Positions 1 through 8,718 of a stretch of 64,000 nucleotides of DNA are shown here, in pieces. The translations under genes were made by a program, and so were the position numbers. The DNA is taken from contig JADLAC010000019.1 of NCBI GenBank assembly GCA_020848435.1, positions 62,001 through 126,000 on the forward strand. The letters run 5' to 3'. Within the stretch, counting starts at the first letter, position 1, and each line of letters begins with the position of its first letter. The notes beneath the pieces were generated by a model. The model searched no databases and was not told where the DNA came from. It worked only from the letters and a program-made list of their open reading frames with translations. The DNA is from Burkholderiales bacterium. GTDB taxonomy: Bacteria; Pseudomonadota; Gammaproteobacteria; Burkholderiales; WYBJ01.

Positions 1-67
1 TGGTCATGCAACACGCAACCATGGCGATCGTAGCGGCGATGCACCTGAAGCGAGTACGGCGGATCAT
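1..67 (-). CDS. Exported protein, N-terminal fragment cut by window edge
   Basis: Only the first 22 codons lie in the window; the gene runs leftwards off the edge. The reading starts at an ATG preceded by an AGGAGAAGGAC Shine-Dalgarno. It begins MIRRTRFRC and continues into a hydrophobic Ala/Ile/Val stretch, which is the layout of a Sec signal peptide. The surroundings are rich in TctC-type receptors, so this could be another one, but no diagnostic part of the mature protein is visible and the family cannot be named. Confidence 0.55.
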   Translation of the reverse strand, partial: MIRRTRFRCIAATIAMVACCMT

Positions 68-192
68 GTCCTTCTCCTGGTTCTGATTCGATCGACCACG
101 GCGCCCGTACGCGGGCGCGGCGGCGGCTGTGCGTGTCTGCGGCGAGCAACGCTACACCGCGCGCCGAGTCGTTGTCAAAGCAGAGCGAGCGC

Positions 193-1878
193 TTAAGCGG
201 TCGCGTCCGCGGTGGCGGCCCGATCGGCCGATACTCGGGAGGCTACGACGGCGTGAGGGCTATCGCCGCGCGCGTCCTCGAGTATCATGGCGGCGCCTTT
301 TTCGGCGATCATGATGGTCGGCGCATTGGTGTTTCCAGCGGTGACCGAGGGCATGATCGACGCGTCGACCACGCGCAGATTCGCGATTCCGTGCACCCGC
401 AGCCGCGGGTCCACGACAGCGTGCGCATCGGTCCCCATCCGGCAGGTGCCTACGCCGTGTTGGCCCGACGCGCCGTGGTCGCGAATGACGTCGTCGAGCT
501 CGGCATCGGTCTCGACCGCTGGTCCCGGAAACACTTCCTCGGCGATGTAAGCTGCGAGCGCTGCTTGGCGCGAGATCTTGCGCGCCCAGCGGCAGCCGGC
601 AATGATGGCGCGCACGTCATCGGCCGCGCGCAAGAAATTGAGCGCGATCGCAGGCTTCGCCAGCGCATCGTCGTTGCGAATGCGCACATGCCCGCGCGCC
701 GCCGGAGACAGATGTACCACGCCGACGCTGAAGCCCGGGAACGGATGCGGATGGGCGCCCTTGGCATCGCGTCCGGCGTAGCTGAACGCGCAACACGACA
801 ACTGGATGTCGGGCTGGGTCCGCGTAGCGTCGCTGCGCACGTAGCCGCCGGCGGTAATGCCGCTGCTCGCGAGCGGGCCGCTGCGCCGCAGGACGTACTG
901 CGCACCCGCCAGGATGCGCCGCCACGGGCTGTTGGCGATGTCGTTGAGCGTGATCGGCTTGGTGCAGCGATAGCTGAAGCGGACGGTGAAATGGTCGTGC
1001 AGATTCGCACCGACGCCCGACAGGTCGCGCACCACCGCAACGCCGGCTGCGCGCAGCACATCCGCCGGACCGAGCCCCGAAAGCTGGAGGAGCTGCGGCG
1101 AGCCGATCACACCGCCGCAGACGATCACCTCGAGGCGAGCCCGCACGGTAAGGCTCGCGCCCGCGCGGACAAAGCTGACGCCGGTGGCGCGTCCGTTCTC
1201 GATCAAGATGCGGGACGCATGCGCGTTGGTTTCGATAGTGAGATTGCGCCGCGCGCGCGCCGGACGCAGATAGGCGCTGGCCGTGCTCGACCGGCGGTGG
1301 CCGCTGATCGTGCTCTGCCAATAACCGGCACCGTCCTGTTGCCCATCGTTGAAGTCGTCCTTGGCGGGTAACCCCGCCTGGATCGCGGCGCGGATCCAGG
1401 CGGTCGCGATCTCCATGCGCTGGGCATAGCTGGACACGCCCAACGGGCCGCCGGCGCCATGGAAGGCGTTCGCGCCATTGGCCTGGTCTTCGGCCTTCTT
1501 GAAGTAGGGCAGTACCGCATCCCAGTCCCAGCCGTCGCAGCCGCCCCGGCGCCACTGATCGTAGTCGGCGCGATGCCCGCGCATGTAGACCATGCCGTTG
1601 ATTGCGCTGGTGCCGCCCAGAACCTTGCCGCGCGGCTGGTAGAGGCGCCTGCCCTTCAAACCCGGCTCCGGCTCGGTTTCGTACATCCAGTTGAATCGAG
1701 GGTTGGCGTAGACCTTCGGATAGCCCATCGGCACGTGAATCCACGGGTTGCCGTCATCGCCTCCCGCCTCGAGCAGCAACACCGAATGGCGCCCGCTCTC
1801 GCTCAGCCGCGCGGCCAGCACGCAGCCGGCCGAACCGGCCCCGGTCACGATATAGTCGAAGGTATCCGTGTGGGTCAT
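193..1878 (-). CDS. GMC-family FAD-dependent oxidoreductase (choline dehydrogenase-like)
   Basis: A 561-residue flavoprotein of the glucose-methanol-choline oxidoreductase family, expected to oxidise a primary alcohol. The N-terminus carries the ADP-binding motif GAGSAG (residues 13-18). A GMC signature follows around [12 protein letters not shown]. The C-terminus has the active-site segment [11 protein letters not shown] with the catalytic His at about 474 and the partner Asn in GNTNAP at about 518. There is no signal peptide, so it is probably cytoplasmic or membrane-associated. The chosen ATG has AAGGGA ten bases upstream; an ATG nine bases earlier is possible but sits too close to that site. 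Length and motifs are complete. The substrate cannot be told from sequence, and 'choline dehydrogenase' is a family label only. Confidence 0.9.
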   Translation of the reverse strand: MTHTDTFDYIVTGAGSAGCVLAARLSESGRHSVLLLEAGGDDGNPWIHVPMGYPKVYANPRFNWMYETEPEPGLKGRRLYQPRGKVLGGTSAINGMVYMRGHRADYDQWRRGGCDGWDWDAVLPYFKKAEDQANGANAFHGAGGPLGVSSYAQRMEIATAWIRAAIQAGLPAKDDFNDGQQDGAGYWQSTISGHRRSSTASAYLRPARARRNLTIETNAHASRILIENGRATGVSFVRAGASLTVRARLEVIVCGGVIGSPQLLQLSGLGPADVLRAAGVAVVRDLSGVGANLHDHFTVRFSYRCTKPITLNDIANSPWRRILAGAQYVLRRSGPLASSGITAGGYVRSDATRTQPDIQLSCCAFSYAGRDAKGAHPHPFPGFSVGVVHLSPAARGHVRIRNDDALAKPAIALNFLRAADDVRAIIAGCRWARKISRQAALAAYIAEEVFPGPAVETDAELDDVIRDHGASGQHGVGTCRMGTDAHAVVDPRLRVHGIANLRVVDASIMPSVTAGNTNAPTIMIAEKGAAMILEDARGDSPHAVVASRVSADRAATADATA

Positions 1879-1980
1879 TCTTGACATGTCCCTTGGTCGG
1901 GCGCCAAATCCGAAGCGATGTGGACCTGGCAATGATAGCGTGCATTTCGCTCGCAGCGGACTTCGTTCGCGCCTTTGATC

Positions 1981-2034
1981 GGGGCCAGGTCTTGCACGTT
2001 GCAAGGTGCGCTGAAACGTGCAAGACCTGACCTC
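1981..2034. repeat. Dispersed palindromic repeat, copy 1
   Basis: Two inverted 23-nt arms, 1981-2003 and 2012-2034, match at 20 of 23 positions around an 8-nt spacer. The core is GGTCTTGCACGTT on the left and its complement on the right. The right arm contains the GTG start codon of the next gene, and the spacer carries the AAGGTG that could be its ribosome-binding site. Related copies lie at 14530, 21875, 35313, 47287 and 49637. A REP- or MITE-like origin is inferred. Confidence 0.8.
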
Positions 2035-3001
2035 CTCAAGCCGAGTTGTCCTGCGCATTGCTTTGACATCGATGCTGGCCGGTACTGCGGCCGCGCAACC
2101 GGCCTACCCGACGAAGCCGATCCGCCTGGTCGTCACCTCGCCGCCGGGCGGCAGCCAGGACTTCCTCGCGCGCCTGCTCGGACAAGCGCTCGCACCCGTG
2201 CTCGGCCAGCCCGTTCTGGTCGACAACCGCACCGGAGCGAGCGGCATCATCGGCATCGATTTCGTCGCCAGGGCTGCGCCCGACGGCTATACGCTGTTGC
2301 TCGGCGGCGGCGGCCCGATGACCATCGTTCCGGCCTTGCGCGCCAAGGTCCCGTTCGATCCGGTGCGGGACTTCGCGCCGATCGGCCTGGTCGCTGCGGG
2401 CTCGTTCGCGCTCGCGGTGCACCCATCGGTTCCGGCCAGAAACGTGAAGGAGCTGGTCGCGCTCGCCAAGGCCAGGCCGCGCGCGCTCAATTACGCATCC
2501 TCGGGCGCCGGAGCATCGCCGCACATCGCAGCGGAGCTACTCCAGTTGTCGACCGGGATCGAGCTCGTCCATGTGCCGTACAAGGGTGTCGGGCCGGCGC
2601 TCAGCGATTTGATCGGCGGCCAGACCGACCTCATGTTCGCGGACGTCCACCTGGTGGTGCCGCATGCCAGATCTGGCCGACTGCGCGTGCTCGCCGTCAC
2701 CAGCCGCGAGCGCTCGATCTTGATACCGGACATGCCGACCATGACCGAGGCAGGCGTGAGCGGCTATGCGATTGGCAACTGGTTCGGCGTGCTCGCGCCC
2801 GCGGCTACCGCGCCGGAGATCGTCGGTCGTTTGAATGCCGAGATCGGCAAGATCCTCGCCAGCGCGTCGCTGCGCGAACGGTTTGCCGCGCACGGGATCG
2901 AACCGCGTCCAGGCACCCCGGAGCAGTTCGCCGCCCACATCCGCAGCGAGCTCGAGAAATGGCGCAAGCTCGCCAAAGCGGCCAACATCAGGCTCGACTA
3001 G
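2018..3001 (+). CDS. Tripartite tricarboxylate transporter (Bug/TctC) substrate-binding protein
   Basis: A 327-residue periplasmic receptor. Bug/TctC proteins bind small carboxylates or amides and either feed a TctAB permease or act as sensors. The mature start reads QPAYPTKPIRLVV, followed by the family's glycine-rich PGG turn and the usual YTLLLG and PYKGVGPAL segments. The signal peptide spans residues 1-26. The only start before its hydrophobic core is the GTG at 2018, which lies inside a palindromic repeat, so residues 1-6 (MQDLTS) are repeat-derived. An AAGGTG nine bases upstream may be the ribosome-binding site. No tctA or tctB gene is nearby. The quinone-oxidoreductase-like gene 77 bases downstream may be co-transcribed. 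Confidence 0.9.
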   Translation: MQDLTSSSRVVLRIALTSMLAGTAAAQPAYPTKPIRLVVTSPPGGSQDFLARLLGQALAPVLGQPVLVDNRTGASGIIGIDFVARAAPDGYTLLLGGGGPMTIVPALRAKVPFDPVRDFAPIGLVAAGSFALAVHPSVPARNVKELVALAKARPRALNYASSGAGASPHIAAELLQLSTGIELVHVPYKGVGPALSDLIGGQTDLMFADVHLVVPHARSGRLRVLAVTSRERSILIPDMPTMTEAGVSGYAIGNWFGVLAPAATAPEIVGRLNAEIGKILASASLRERFAAHGIEPRPGTPEQFAAHIRSELEKWRKLAKAANIRLD

Positions 3002-3078
3002 GCATCACCCTGTCCGCGGCCGGTGAATGGTTTCGGTTGCCGAAGTCAGCGGCGCCATAAAGCGAAAGGCAGGTCATC

Positions 3079-4026
3079 ATGCGAGGTGTCGGTCTATTCG
3101 AGTTCGGAGGGCCAGAAGTATTGCGAGTGGTGGACTTGCCGGAAACGCACGCCTGCGCCGGCGAGGTGCGCATTCGCGTGCACGCCTCGACGGTCAACCC
3201 GACCGACACCTACCTGCGCAAGGGCGCCCGAGCCGCGGCCTTGCGCGATGTGCCGCCGCCATACGTCCCGGGAATGGACGTCGCGGGCATCGTCGACGAG
3301 ATCGGCGAGGGAACCACGACCGAGCTTGCCGCCGGTGACGCGGTGATGGCGATGGTGGTGAATCAAGGCAGCCACGGGGGCTACCGGGAAAGCATCGTCT
3401 TGCCTGCCGATGCCGTCGTGCGCGTGCCGGCGGGTGCTACGTCGATCGAGGCCGCGACGTTGCCGATGAATGGGCTCACGGCGCGGCAGTCCCTGGATCA
3501 GCTTGGACTGCGGCCCGGTCAAACGCTCGCAGTCACGGGCGCGGCGGGATGCTATGGCGGTTATGTCGTACAGCTCGCCAAGGCCGACGGGCTCCATGTC
3601 ATTGCCGATGCATCGAGCGCCGACGAGGCACTCGTGCGCTCTTTGGGCGCCGATAGCGTCGTTCCGCGCGGGGACGACATCGCCGCACAAATTCGCAAGC
3701 TCGCACCCGAGGGGGTCGACGGTCTCGCCGACGGCTCGTTTCAGAGCGAGCGCGCCGTGGGCGCGGTTCGCGACGGCGGCGGCTTCGCTTCCGTGCGCGG
3801 CTGGAGCGGGGACGAGCGTGCAATCACGTTTCACAAGACATCGGTGCGCGACTACGACCACCGCGCGGATCTGCTGGCTCGATTGCGCCGGCAGGTCGAG
3901 GATGGACTCGTCACACTGCGCGTCGCCGCGACGTTCCGGCCCGAGCAGGCAGCCGAGGCGCATCGTCGCCTCGAGGCCAAGGGAGTGCGCGGCCGCCTGG
4001 TGCTGATTTGGACGCGGGATTCGTGA
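3079..4026 (+). CDS. Zinc-independent MDR-family NADPH:quinone oxidoreductase-like protein
   Basis: A 315-residue medium-chain dehydrogenase/reductase. The GroES-like N-terminal half (VNPTDTYLRKG, PYVPGMDVAG) precedes a Rossmann domain with the nucleotide loop TGAAGCYGG near residue 155. The structural-zinc Cys lobe of alcohol dehydrogenases is absent, and residues such as the N-terminal VNPTD favour the quinone oxidoreductase/zeta-crystallin branch. An AGGCAGGTCATC ribosome-binding region precedes the ATG. It follows the TctC gene on the same strand after 77 bases and may reduce a compound imported with that receptor. That link is inference. It is cytoplasmic, and the substrate is unknown. 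Confidence 0.85.
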   Translation: MRGVGLFEFGGPEVLRVVDLPETHACAGEVRIRVHASTVNPTDTYLRKGARAAALRDVPPPYVPGMDVAGIVDEIGEGTTTELAAGDAVMAMVVNQGSHGGYRESIVLPADAVVRVPAGATSIEAATLPMNGLTARQSLDQLGLRPGQTLAVTGAAGCYGGYVVQLAKADGLHVIADASSADEALVRSLGADSVVPRGDDIAAQIRKLAPEGVDGLADGSFQSERAVGAVRDGGGFASVRGWSGDERAITFHKTSVRDYDHRADLLARLRRQVEDGLVTLRVAATFRPEQAAEAHRRLEAKGVRGRLVLIWTRDS

Positions 4027-4057
4027 CAGCGCGTGCGACGTTCACTTCATCGCGGTT

Positions 4058-5044
4058 TCAGGGGCGAGGCTTCAGGTCGCGGATGAGCTGCGCCCACAGA
4101 TCCATCTCGCGGCGCATGAAGCTGCCGAACTCGGCCAGGCCGAGAAAATCCAGGTCGGTGCCGGCAGCGACGAGCTTCCTGGCGCCATCATCCGAGCCGA
4201 CCATCGCCTTCAATTCGGCGTGCAAGTGCTCGATTTTGCGCTGCGGCGTGCCGGTGGGAGCGACGATGCCGTGCCATTGCACCATGGCGTAGCCCGGCAC
4301 GCCGGACTGGGCAATGGTCGGCGCATCGGGCAGCATGTGGCTGCGGCTCGGCCCGCTCGTGGCGAGCACCCTGAGCTTGTGGGCCTTGACGTGCGGCAGG
4401 ACCGAAGGAATGGTCGCGAGCATGGCTTGGGTCTCGCCGCCGAGCAGGCCGATGACGGCGGGGCCGCCGCTCTTGTATTCGACGATCACGACGTCGATTC
4501 GCGCCATGCTCTTGAACAGCTCGGTCGCCATGGTGACATGCGCACCGGGGCCGGCCCCCGAGAAGTTGATGGCCCCGGGCTTGCGCTTGGCAGCCACGAT
4601 CAGATCCTGCAGCGAGTTGACCTCCAGGCCCGAATGCACGACCAGCGCGAGGTGCACGCTCGCCAGCTTGGCGATCGGCGCGAACGCCTTCGCCAGGTCG
4701 TACGGTAGCGTGCGCAGAACCGGCAGGGTCATTTGCGAGCCGCTCACGAGCAGCAGCGTCTGGCCATCGGCCGGGGCCCTGACCGCCGCGTCAACGCCGA
4801 TCGCGCCGCCGGCGCCCGGCCGGTTGTCGATGACGACCTGAGCGCCGAAGCGCTCGGCGAGGTACGCGCCAGCGATGCGCGCGACGATGTCGGTGCTGCC
4901 GCCGGGCGCCGTCGGAACGATCAGGCGCAGCGGTCGTGCCGTATAGCCCTCGGCCGTCGCTGCGGCGGCGGCGATCGGCGCGAGCACGGCCAGCACAACG
5001 AGCAGTGCGCGTGCGCGCACAACGAGCAGTGCGCGTGCGCTCAT
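4058..5044 (-). CDS. Bug/TctC substrate-binding protein with duplicated signal peptide
   Basis: A 328-residue periplasmic carboxylate-binding receptor with typical landmarks: YTARPLRLIVPTAPGG at the mature start, a [11 protein letters not shown] loop and the GLLGGETQAML segment. It starts at the ATG that shares one base with the TGA of the aldolase gene (TGATG), so it is translationally coupled to it. The signal peptide contains a perfect 24-bp tandem duplication, giving two ARALLVV blocks (residues 3-9 and 11-17) and an unusually long hydrophobic core. It closes a minus-strand unit of TctC, amidase and aldolase genes, which suggests a shared substrate such as an amide or hydroxy acid. It has no TctA/TctB partner. 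Confidence 0.9.
   Translation of the reverse strand: MSARALLVVRARALLVVLAVLAPIAAAAATAEGYTARPLRLIVPTAPGGSTDIVARIAGAYLAERFGAQVVIDNRPGAGGAIGVDAAVRAPADGQTLLLVSGSQMTLPVLRTLPYDLAKAFAPIAKLASVHLALVVHSGLEVNSLQDLIVAAKRKPGAINFSGAGPGAHVTMATELFKSMARIDVVIVEYKSGGPAVIGLLGGETQAMLATIPSVLPHVKAHKLRVLATSGPSRSHMLPDAPTIAQSGVPGYAMVQWHGIVAPTGTPQRKIEHLHAELKAMVGSDDGARKLVAAGTDLDFLGLAEFGSFMRREMDLWAQLIRDLKPRP
4993..5040. repeat. Perfect 24-bp tandem duplication in a signal-peptide region
   Basis: Bases 4993-5016 and 5017-5040 are identical. The 24-nt period adds exactly eight codons to the TctC gene that starts at 5044, duplicating ARALLVV plus one residue in its signal peptide. The reading frame is kept. The identity of the two units suggests recent slippage or duplication. 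Confidence 0.95.
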
Positions 5045-5835
5045 CACGCCAGCACCTTCTTCTCCATCGCGCGCACGGCCTGGGTCAGCGCGACACCGCC
5101 CTGGCGCAGGAAATCGAGCGCAGAGACCGTGAACATCCTCGATCCGATGCGCATGTAGGCGCCCATGCGATCGACCGCGTCCTCGGTAAGGCGAATCGTG
5201 TGGCTCATATGCTTCCCGGCCGCGACGCCGCGCGTGGCGATCTCGTCGATGGTTTCGAAGACGCCTTTCATGTCGGCGGGCATGCCCATCGACTGCCACA
5301 GGTCCATGTGGCCGAGATGGATCGCGTCCACCCCGCGCACCGCGAGCATCTCGTCCAAGTGCTCGAGCGCCTTGACTTCCTCGATCATGCCGATGACCAG
5401 GAGCTCCTGGTTCGCCGTGCGCGCCCACGCCGCCGTGTCGCTGTAACCCACGCTGAAGTCGCCCGATCGGCCGCGGTTGTAGAAGGTGCGCTCGCCGAGC
5501 GGATGGAAGCGCGTCCAGCGCACCAGCTCCATCAGATCCTGCGCACTCGTGCACCGGGGCACGTGTATGCCTTGGGCGCCGGCGTTCATGAACTTGAGGA
5601 TCAGGTCCGGATTGCGCGCGACGCGCACGATCGGGGTCATGTCGTAGGCTTCGGCGGCGCGGATGCAGTGGACCACCTGTTCGCTGCCCATGGGCTCGTG
5701 CTCGGTATCGAAAGTGACGAAGTCGAAGCCGACGACGGCGCAAAGCTCGACCAGGTCGGGTGACGGAAACGCGATACCCGCGCCTATGGCGCATTGGTTG
5801 GCCGCGAGCTTCGCTTTGGTCTTGTTCCTGCGCAT
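5044..5835 (-). CDS. HpcH/HpaI-family aldolase
   Basis: A 263-residue member of the HpcH/HpaI (2,4-dihydroxyhept-2-ene-1,7-dioate aldolase) TIM-barrel family. These are divalent-metal enzymes cleaving or forming 2-keto-hydroxy acids. The expected segments are present: FDTEHEPMG after strand 2, GAQGIHVPR in the middle, a metal-ligand Glu in GMIEEV, and IHLGHMDL near residue 170. The chosen ATG (MRRNKTK) follows GAGGCTCTC; an upstream extension of about 50 residues is Arg/Pro-rich and lacks family similarity. Its stop overlaps the start of the next TctC gene. It lies 159 bases downstream of an amidase, consistent with a short catabolic operon, but the actual substrate is not visible. Confidence 0.88.
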   Translation of the reverse strand: MRRNKTKAKLAANQCAIGAGIAFPSPDLVELCAVVGFDFVTFDTEHEPMGSEQVVHCIRAAEAYDMTPIVRVARNPDLILKFMNAGAQGIHVPRCTSAQDLMELVRWTRFHPLGERTFYNRGRSGDFSVGYSDTAAWARTANQELLVIGMIEEVKALEHLDEMLAVRGVDAIHLGHMDLWQSMGMPADMKGVFETIDEIATRGVAAGKHMSHTIRLTEDAVDRMGAYMRIGSRMFTVSALDFLRQGGVALTQAVRAMEKKVLA

Positions 5836-5994
5836 GAGAGCCTCGTGTCGTGTTTCTCGAACGGACCTTGGCCGCGGGATCGGGCGCGGGCGCGCTCGAT
5901 CGCGCCCTTCCGGGCGCGTCGGCAAGTCCGAGAGTACAGCCTTTGAGCTTGGTCTTGACGCGACACCGATCGGTCCGCGCGGCACGCGCGCACG

Positions 5995-7287
5995 TCAACG
6001 ACCATCCGCATCGATCACCGGCGCGACGGCCGCGCCGATCGCCAACAGCCGCGCATCCGAGAAACGCGGGCCGGCGAGCTGGATTCCGACCGGCAAGCCT
6101 TGCGGTCCGCGGATGCAGGGAATGGCGAGACACGGCACGTGCATGATGGTGAACATGGCGTTGAACACCCACTCGCCGGTCGTGTGCAGCCCTTGCGGCG
6201 CTTCGCCCGGCGCGGCAGGGGCGACCACGACATCGATCTCGCCGAATAGCGCATCGAAGCTGCGCGCGCACTCGGCAGCGAGGTCGTAGGCAGCTACCAT
6301 CATCGGCGCGCTGATCGCCTGCCTGTTTTCCACCATGTCGCGAAATTCCTGGTGCAGGCGCTCGCCGTGAGCGAGCAGCTCGGGCAGGAACGCCGTGCCG
6401 CCTTCGCCGAGCATGAGGGTGCGCTGCGCGTCGTTGAGGCCGTCGAACGCGGCCGGCAGCTCGAGGTCGTGTATCCGCGCCCCGGCGCGCTCCAGGCGCT
6501 CGGCCGCAGCCGCGAGTGCCTGCTGCGCCGCCGGCTCGGCCTTGTGCCAGTACGGCGTGCGACACATCGCGACCCGCAGTGCACGCACGTTCACAGGCTG
6601 CTGGGCGGCGAGATCGCGCAAGCGAAAGGCCTGCGCCACGAGCGCGAGATCGGCGACGCAGCGCCCATACCAGCCGATCGTATCGCAGTATGCCGAAAGC
6701 ATCTTCGCGCCTTCGCGCGACACCGCGCCCCATGTCGGCTTGAGCGCATAGATGCCGTTGAACGACGCGGGGCGGATGTGCGAGCCCCCCGTCTGGGTGC
6801 CGAAGGCGAGCGGCACCATGAAATCAGCTACGGCCGCGCCCGAGCCCGAAGACGAGCCCCCCGGGGTGTGCGCGAGCTTGTGCGGATTGCGCGTCAACGC
6901 CTTGCGGCCACCGGCCGCGAATTCGACCGTGTCGGTCTTGCCGAGAATCAACGCACCGCTCTCGCGCACCACCGCCACGCACGCCGCGTCCTTCGACGGG
7001 CGATGGTTCACGTAATGCGGCGAGTTCTGCCCGGTCGGCATATCGAGCGTGTCGATCACGTCTTTCACGCCGAACGGCAAGCCGTGCAGAGGGCCTTCGG
7101 CGGGCCGCTTGTCCAGCTCGCGCGCCTGGGCGATCGCGTGCCGCGAATCGACATACGACCACGCGCGCACCTCGGGATCGCGCGCTTCGATGCGTTCGAG
7201 GCACGAGCGCACCAGCGCCTCGGACGTCAGCGTCCGGTCGCGGATTCGCGCCGCGGCGGCTGCCGCGCTGAGATAACAGGGTTCCAT
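5995..7287 (-). CDS. Amidase-signature enzyme
   Basis: A 430-residue amidase-signature hydrolase. The Ser-cisSer-Lys triad is recognisable: Lys75 in PFGVKD, the Gly/Ser loop GGSSSGS around 143-149, and the nucleophile Ser169 in GTQTGGS. The C-terminal GLPVGIQL segment is also typical. I start at MEPCYLS because it aligns with the start of the paralogue at 47329; an in-frame ATG eleven codons upstream (7320) is possible. There is no signal peptide. It sits between a TctC receptor gene (upstream) and an aldolase (downstream) on one strand, suggesting hydrolysis of an imported amide. The C-terminus ends soon after the last conserved strand and may be slightly short for the family. Confidence 0.88.
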   Translation of the reverse strand: MEPCYLSAAAAAARIRDRTLTSEALVRSCLERIEARDPEVRAWSYVDSRHAIAQARELDKRPAEGPLHGLPFGVKDVIDTLDMPTGQNSPHYVNHRPSKDAACVAVVRESGALILGKTDTVEFAAGGRKALTRNPHKLAHTPGGSSSGSGAAVADFMVPLAFGTQTGGSHIRPASFNGIYALKPTWGAVSREGAKMLSAYCDTIGWYGRCVADLALVAQAFRLRDLAAQQPVNVRALRVAMCRTPYWHKAEPAAQQALAAAAERLERAGARIHDLELPAAFDGLNDAQRTLMLGEGGTAFLPELLAHGERLHQEFRDMVENRQAISAPMMVAAYDLAAECARSFDALFGEIDVVVAPAAPGEAPQGLHTTGEWVFNAMFTIMHVPCLAIPCIRGPQGLPVGIQLAGPRFSDARLLAIGAAVAPVIDADGR

Positions 7288-7354
7288 GGGCGACTCGACG
7301 GCGTTATTCCCGCGGCTCATCCTATCGCTACGCGCCCGCGTATCCGCACAGCGA

Positions 7355-8377
7355 TCACTCGACCTTGATGCCCGCGGCCTTGACCACTTTCGACCACTTG
7401 GCGAGATCGTCCTTGAGGAACTGCGCGAGTTGCTCGGGCGTGGAGGGCCAGACTTCGGCGCCGAGCGCGGCGAAACGCTCCCTTACCGGGTCGGACCTGA
7501 GCGACTTCAGCAGCGCGGCGCTCAGCTTGGCGACGGTCTCGCCTGGCGTTTTGGCCGGCGCGAGGATGCCGGTGAAGGTGCTGGCATCGGCGCCGCTTAC
7601 GCCGGACTCCGCCAGCGTCGGCAGCTCGGGCAGGGTCTTCGAACGGGTGGGGCTCGCCAATGCCAACGCCCGCGTCTTGCCGCTCTTGATGAAGGCGATC
7701 GCCGCGCTGAGCTGGTCGAAGCCGACGTCGATCTGGCCGCCCATCAGGTCCACCGTCGCCGGCCCCATGCCCTTGTAGGGCACGTGCGTGAGCTTCACGC
7801 CGGTGTTGACCTCGAACAGCGCTGCCGCGAGGTGATTGGTCGTGCCGGTACCGCCCGAGCCGTAGGTGATGCGTCCCGGCTTGGCCTTGGCGAGGGCGAT
7901 GAAGTCCTTGATGCTGCGCGCCGGCAATCCGGGGGTGACGACGACCACGATGGGCACGTTCGACACCAGGCCGATGGGCGCGAAATCGCGCACCGGGTCG
8001 TACGGCAGATTAGGGTAGAGCGCCGCCAAGCCCGTGGTCGATCCGGTCGATGCCACCAGCAGCGTATGGCCGTCGGGCACCGCCTTGGCGACCAGCTCGG
8101 AGCCGATCGCGCCCGCCGCGCCGGCGCGATTGTCCACCACGAAGGAGACGCCCAGCGCATCGCCTAGCGCAGGGGCGACGATGCGACCGGTGATGTCGAT
8201 GTTGCCGCCCGGGGCATAGGGAACGACCAGTCGCACGGGGCGGTTCGGATAGACGCCCGCGGGTGCTTGCGCTTGAGCGCCGGCCACCGCGGCCAGGCCG
8301 AGCATGATGCCGCAGCCACGCCATGGGTGAGAACGCGCAAGCGCCGCTCGATCGCACGCGGATGACGCTGGCTTCAT
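7355..8377 (-). CDS. Bug/TctC substrate-binding protein
   Basis: A 340-residue periplasmic receptor whose signal peptide ends near AQAQA at about residue 38. The mature chain opens with YPNRPVRLVVPYAPGG, then DNRAGAAGAIG and PYKGMGPATVDL. The start is well supported by GGAGGG seven bases before the ATG; an ATG five codons upstream is less likely. It is the first gene of the minus-strand unit that continues with the amidase 67 bases downstream, the aldolase and a second TctC receptor. Two receptors thus bracket two enzymes, and they probably differ in ligand. The permease is not encoded here. Confidence 0.9.
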   Translation of the reverse strand: MKPASSACDRAALARSHPWRGCGIMLGLAAVAGAQAQAPAGVYPNRPVRLVVPYAPGGNIDITGRIVAPALGDALGVSFVVDNRAGAAGAIGSELVAKAVPDGHTLLVASTGSTTGLAALYPNLPYDPVRDFAPIGLVSNVPIVVVVTPGLPARSIKDFIALAKAKPGRITYGSGGTGTTNHLAAALFEVNTGVKLTHVPYKGMGPATVDLMGGQIDVGFDQLSAAIAFIKSGKTRALALASPTRSKTLPELPTLAESGVSGADASTFTGILAPAKTPGETVAKLSAALLKSLRSDPVRERFAALGAEVWPSTPEQLAQFLKDDLAKWSKVVKAAGIKVE

Positions 8378-8718
8378 GCGGGATCCCTCCACGGCAGGGG
8401 ACGATCGCCCCGATGCTAACCTATATCGCGGCCGCGGTGGATCGTCGCCATGATTGCGCTGTACCCCTCAACCGCATCGAAGCGCTGCACTTGGCACCCG
8501 GGTTTCTCTAGCGGGCGCTCCGACAACGTGTTGCAGCGCACGCGCGGTAAGCGCCGCCTAGCCGAAGAACGACCGAATCCGCTGCACGATTCGCGCACAA
8601 GCCCGCATGGAAAGCGCGGCGTGGGTCGCGCATGAACCTGCACTACTGCGGCCGCCGCGTCGCTCGCCGATCCCTTGCCAAATGGAAGTGAGTCGAGTCG
8701 GCCGTATCGGCCAGGCGT
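8378..8718. other. Intergenic region with no recognised gene
   Basis: About 340 bases between two minus-strand TctC genes. I see no open frame with recognisable similarity and no copy of the dispersed repeat. It must hold the promoter for the unit beginning at 8377, but no convincing -35/-10 pair stands out. Confidence 0.5.

Noticed and set aside
4058..6733. An 891-codon frame apparently fusing several proteins on the minus strand
   Set aside because: Only its last third, from the ATG at 5044, is the TctC receptor; the rest is the wrong frame of the amidase and aldolase genes.
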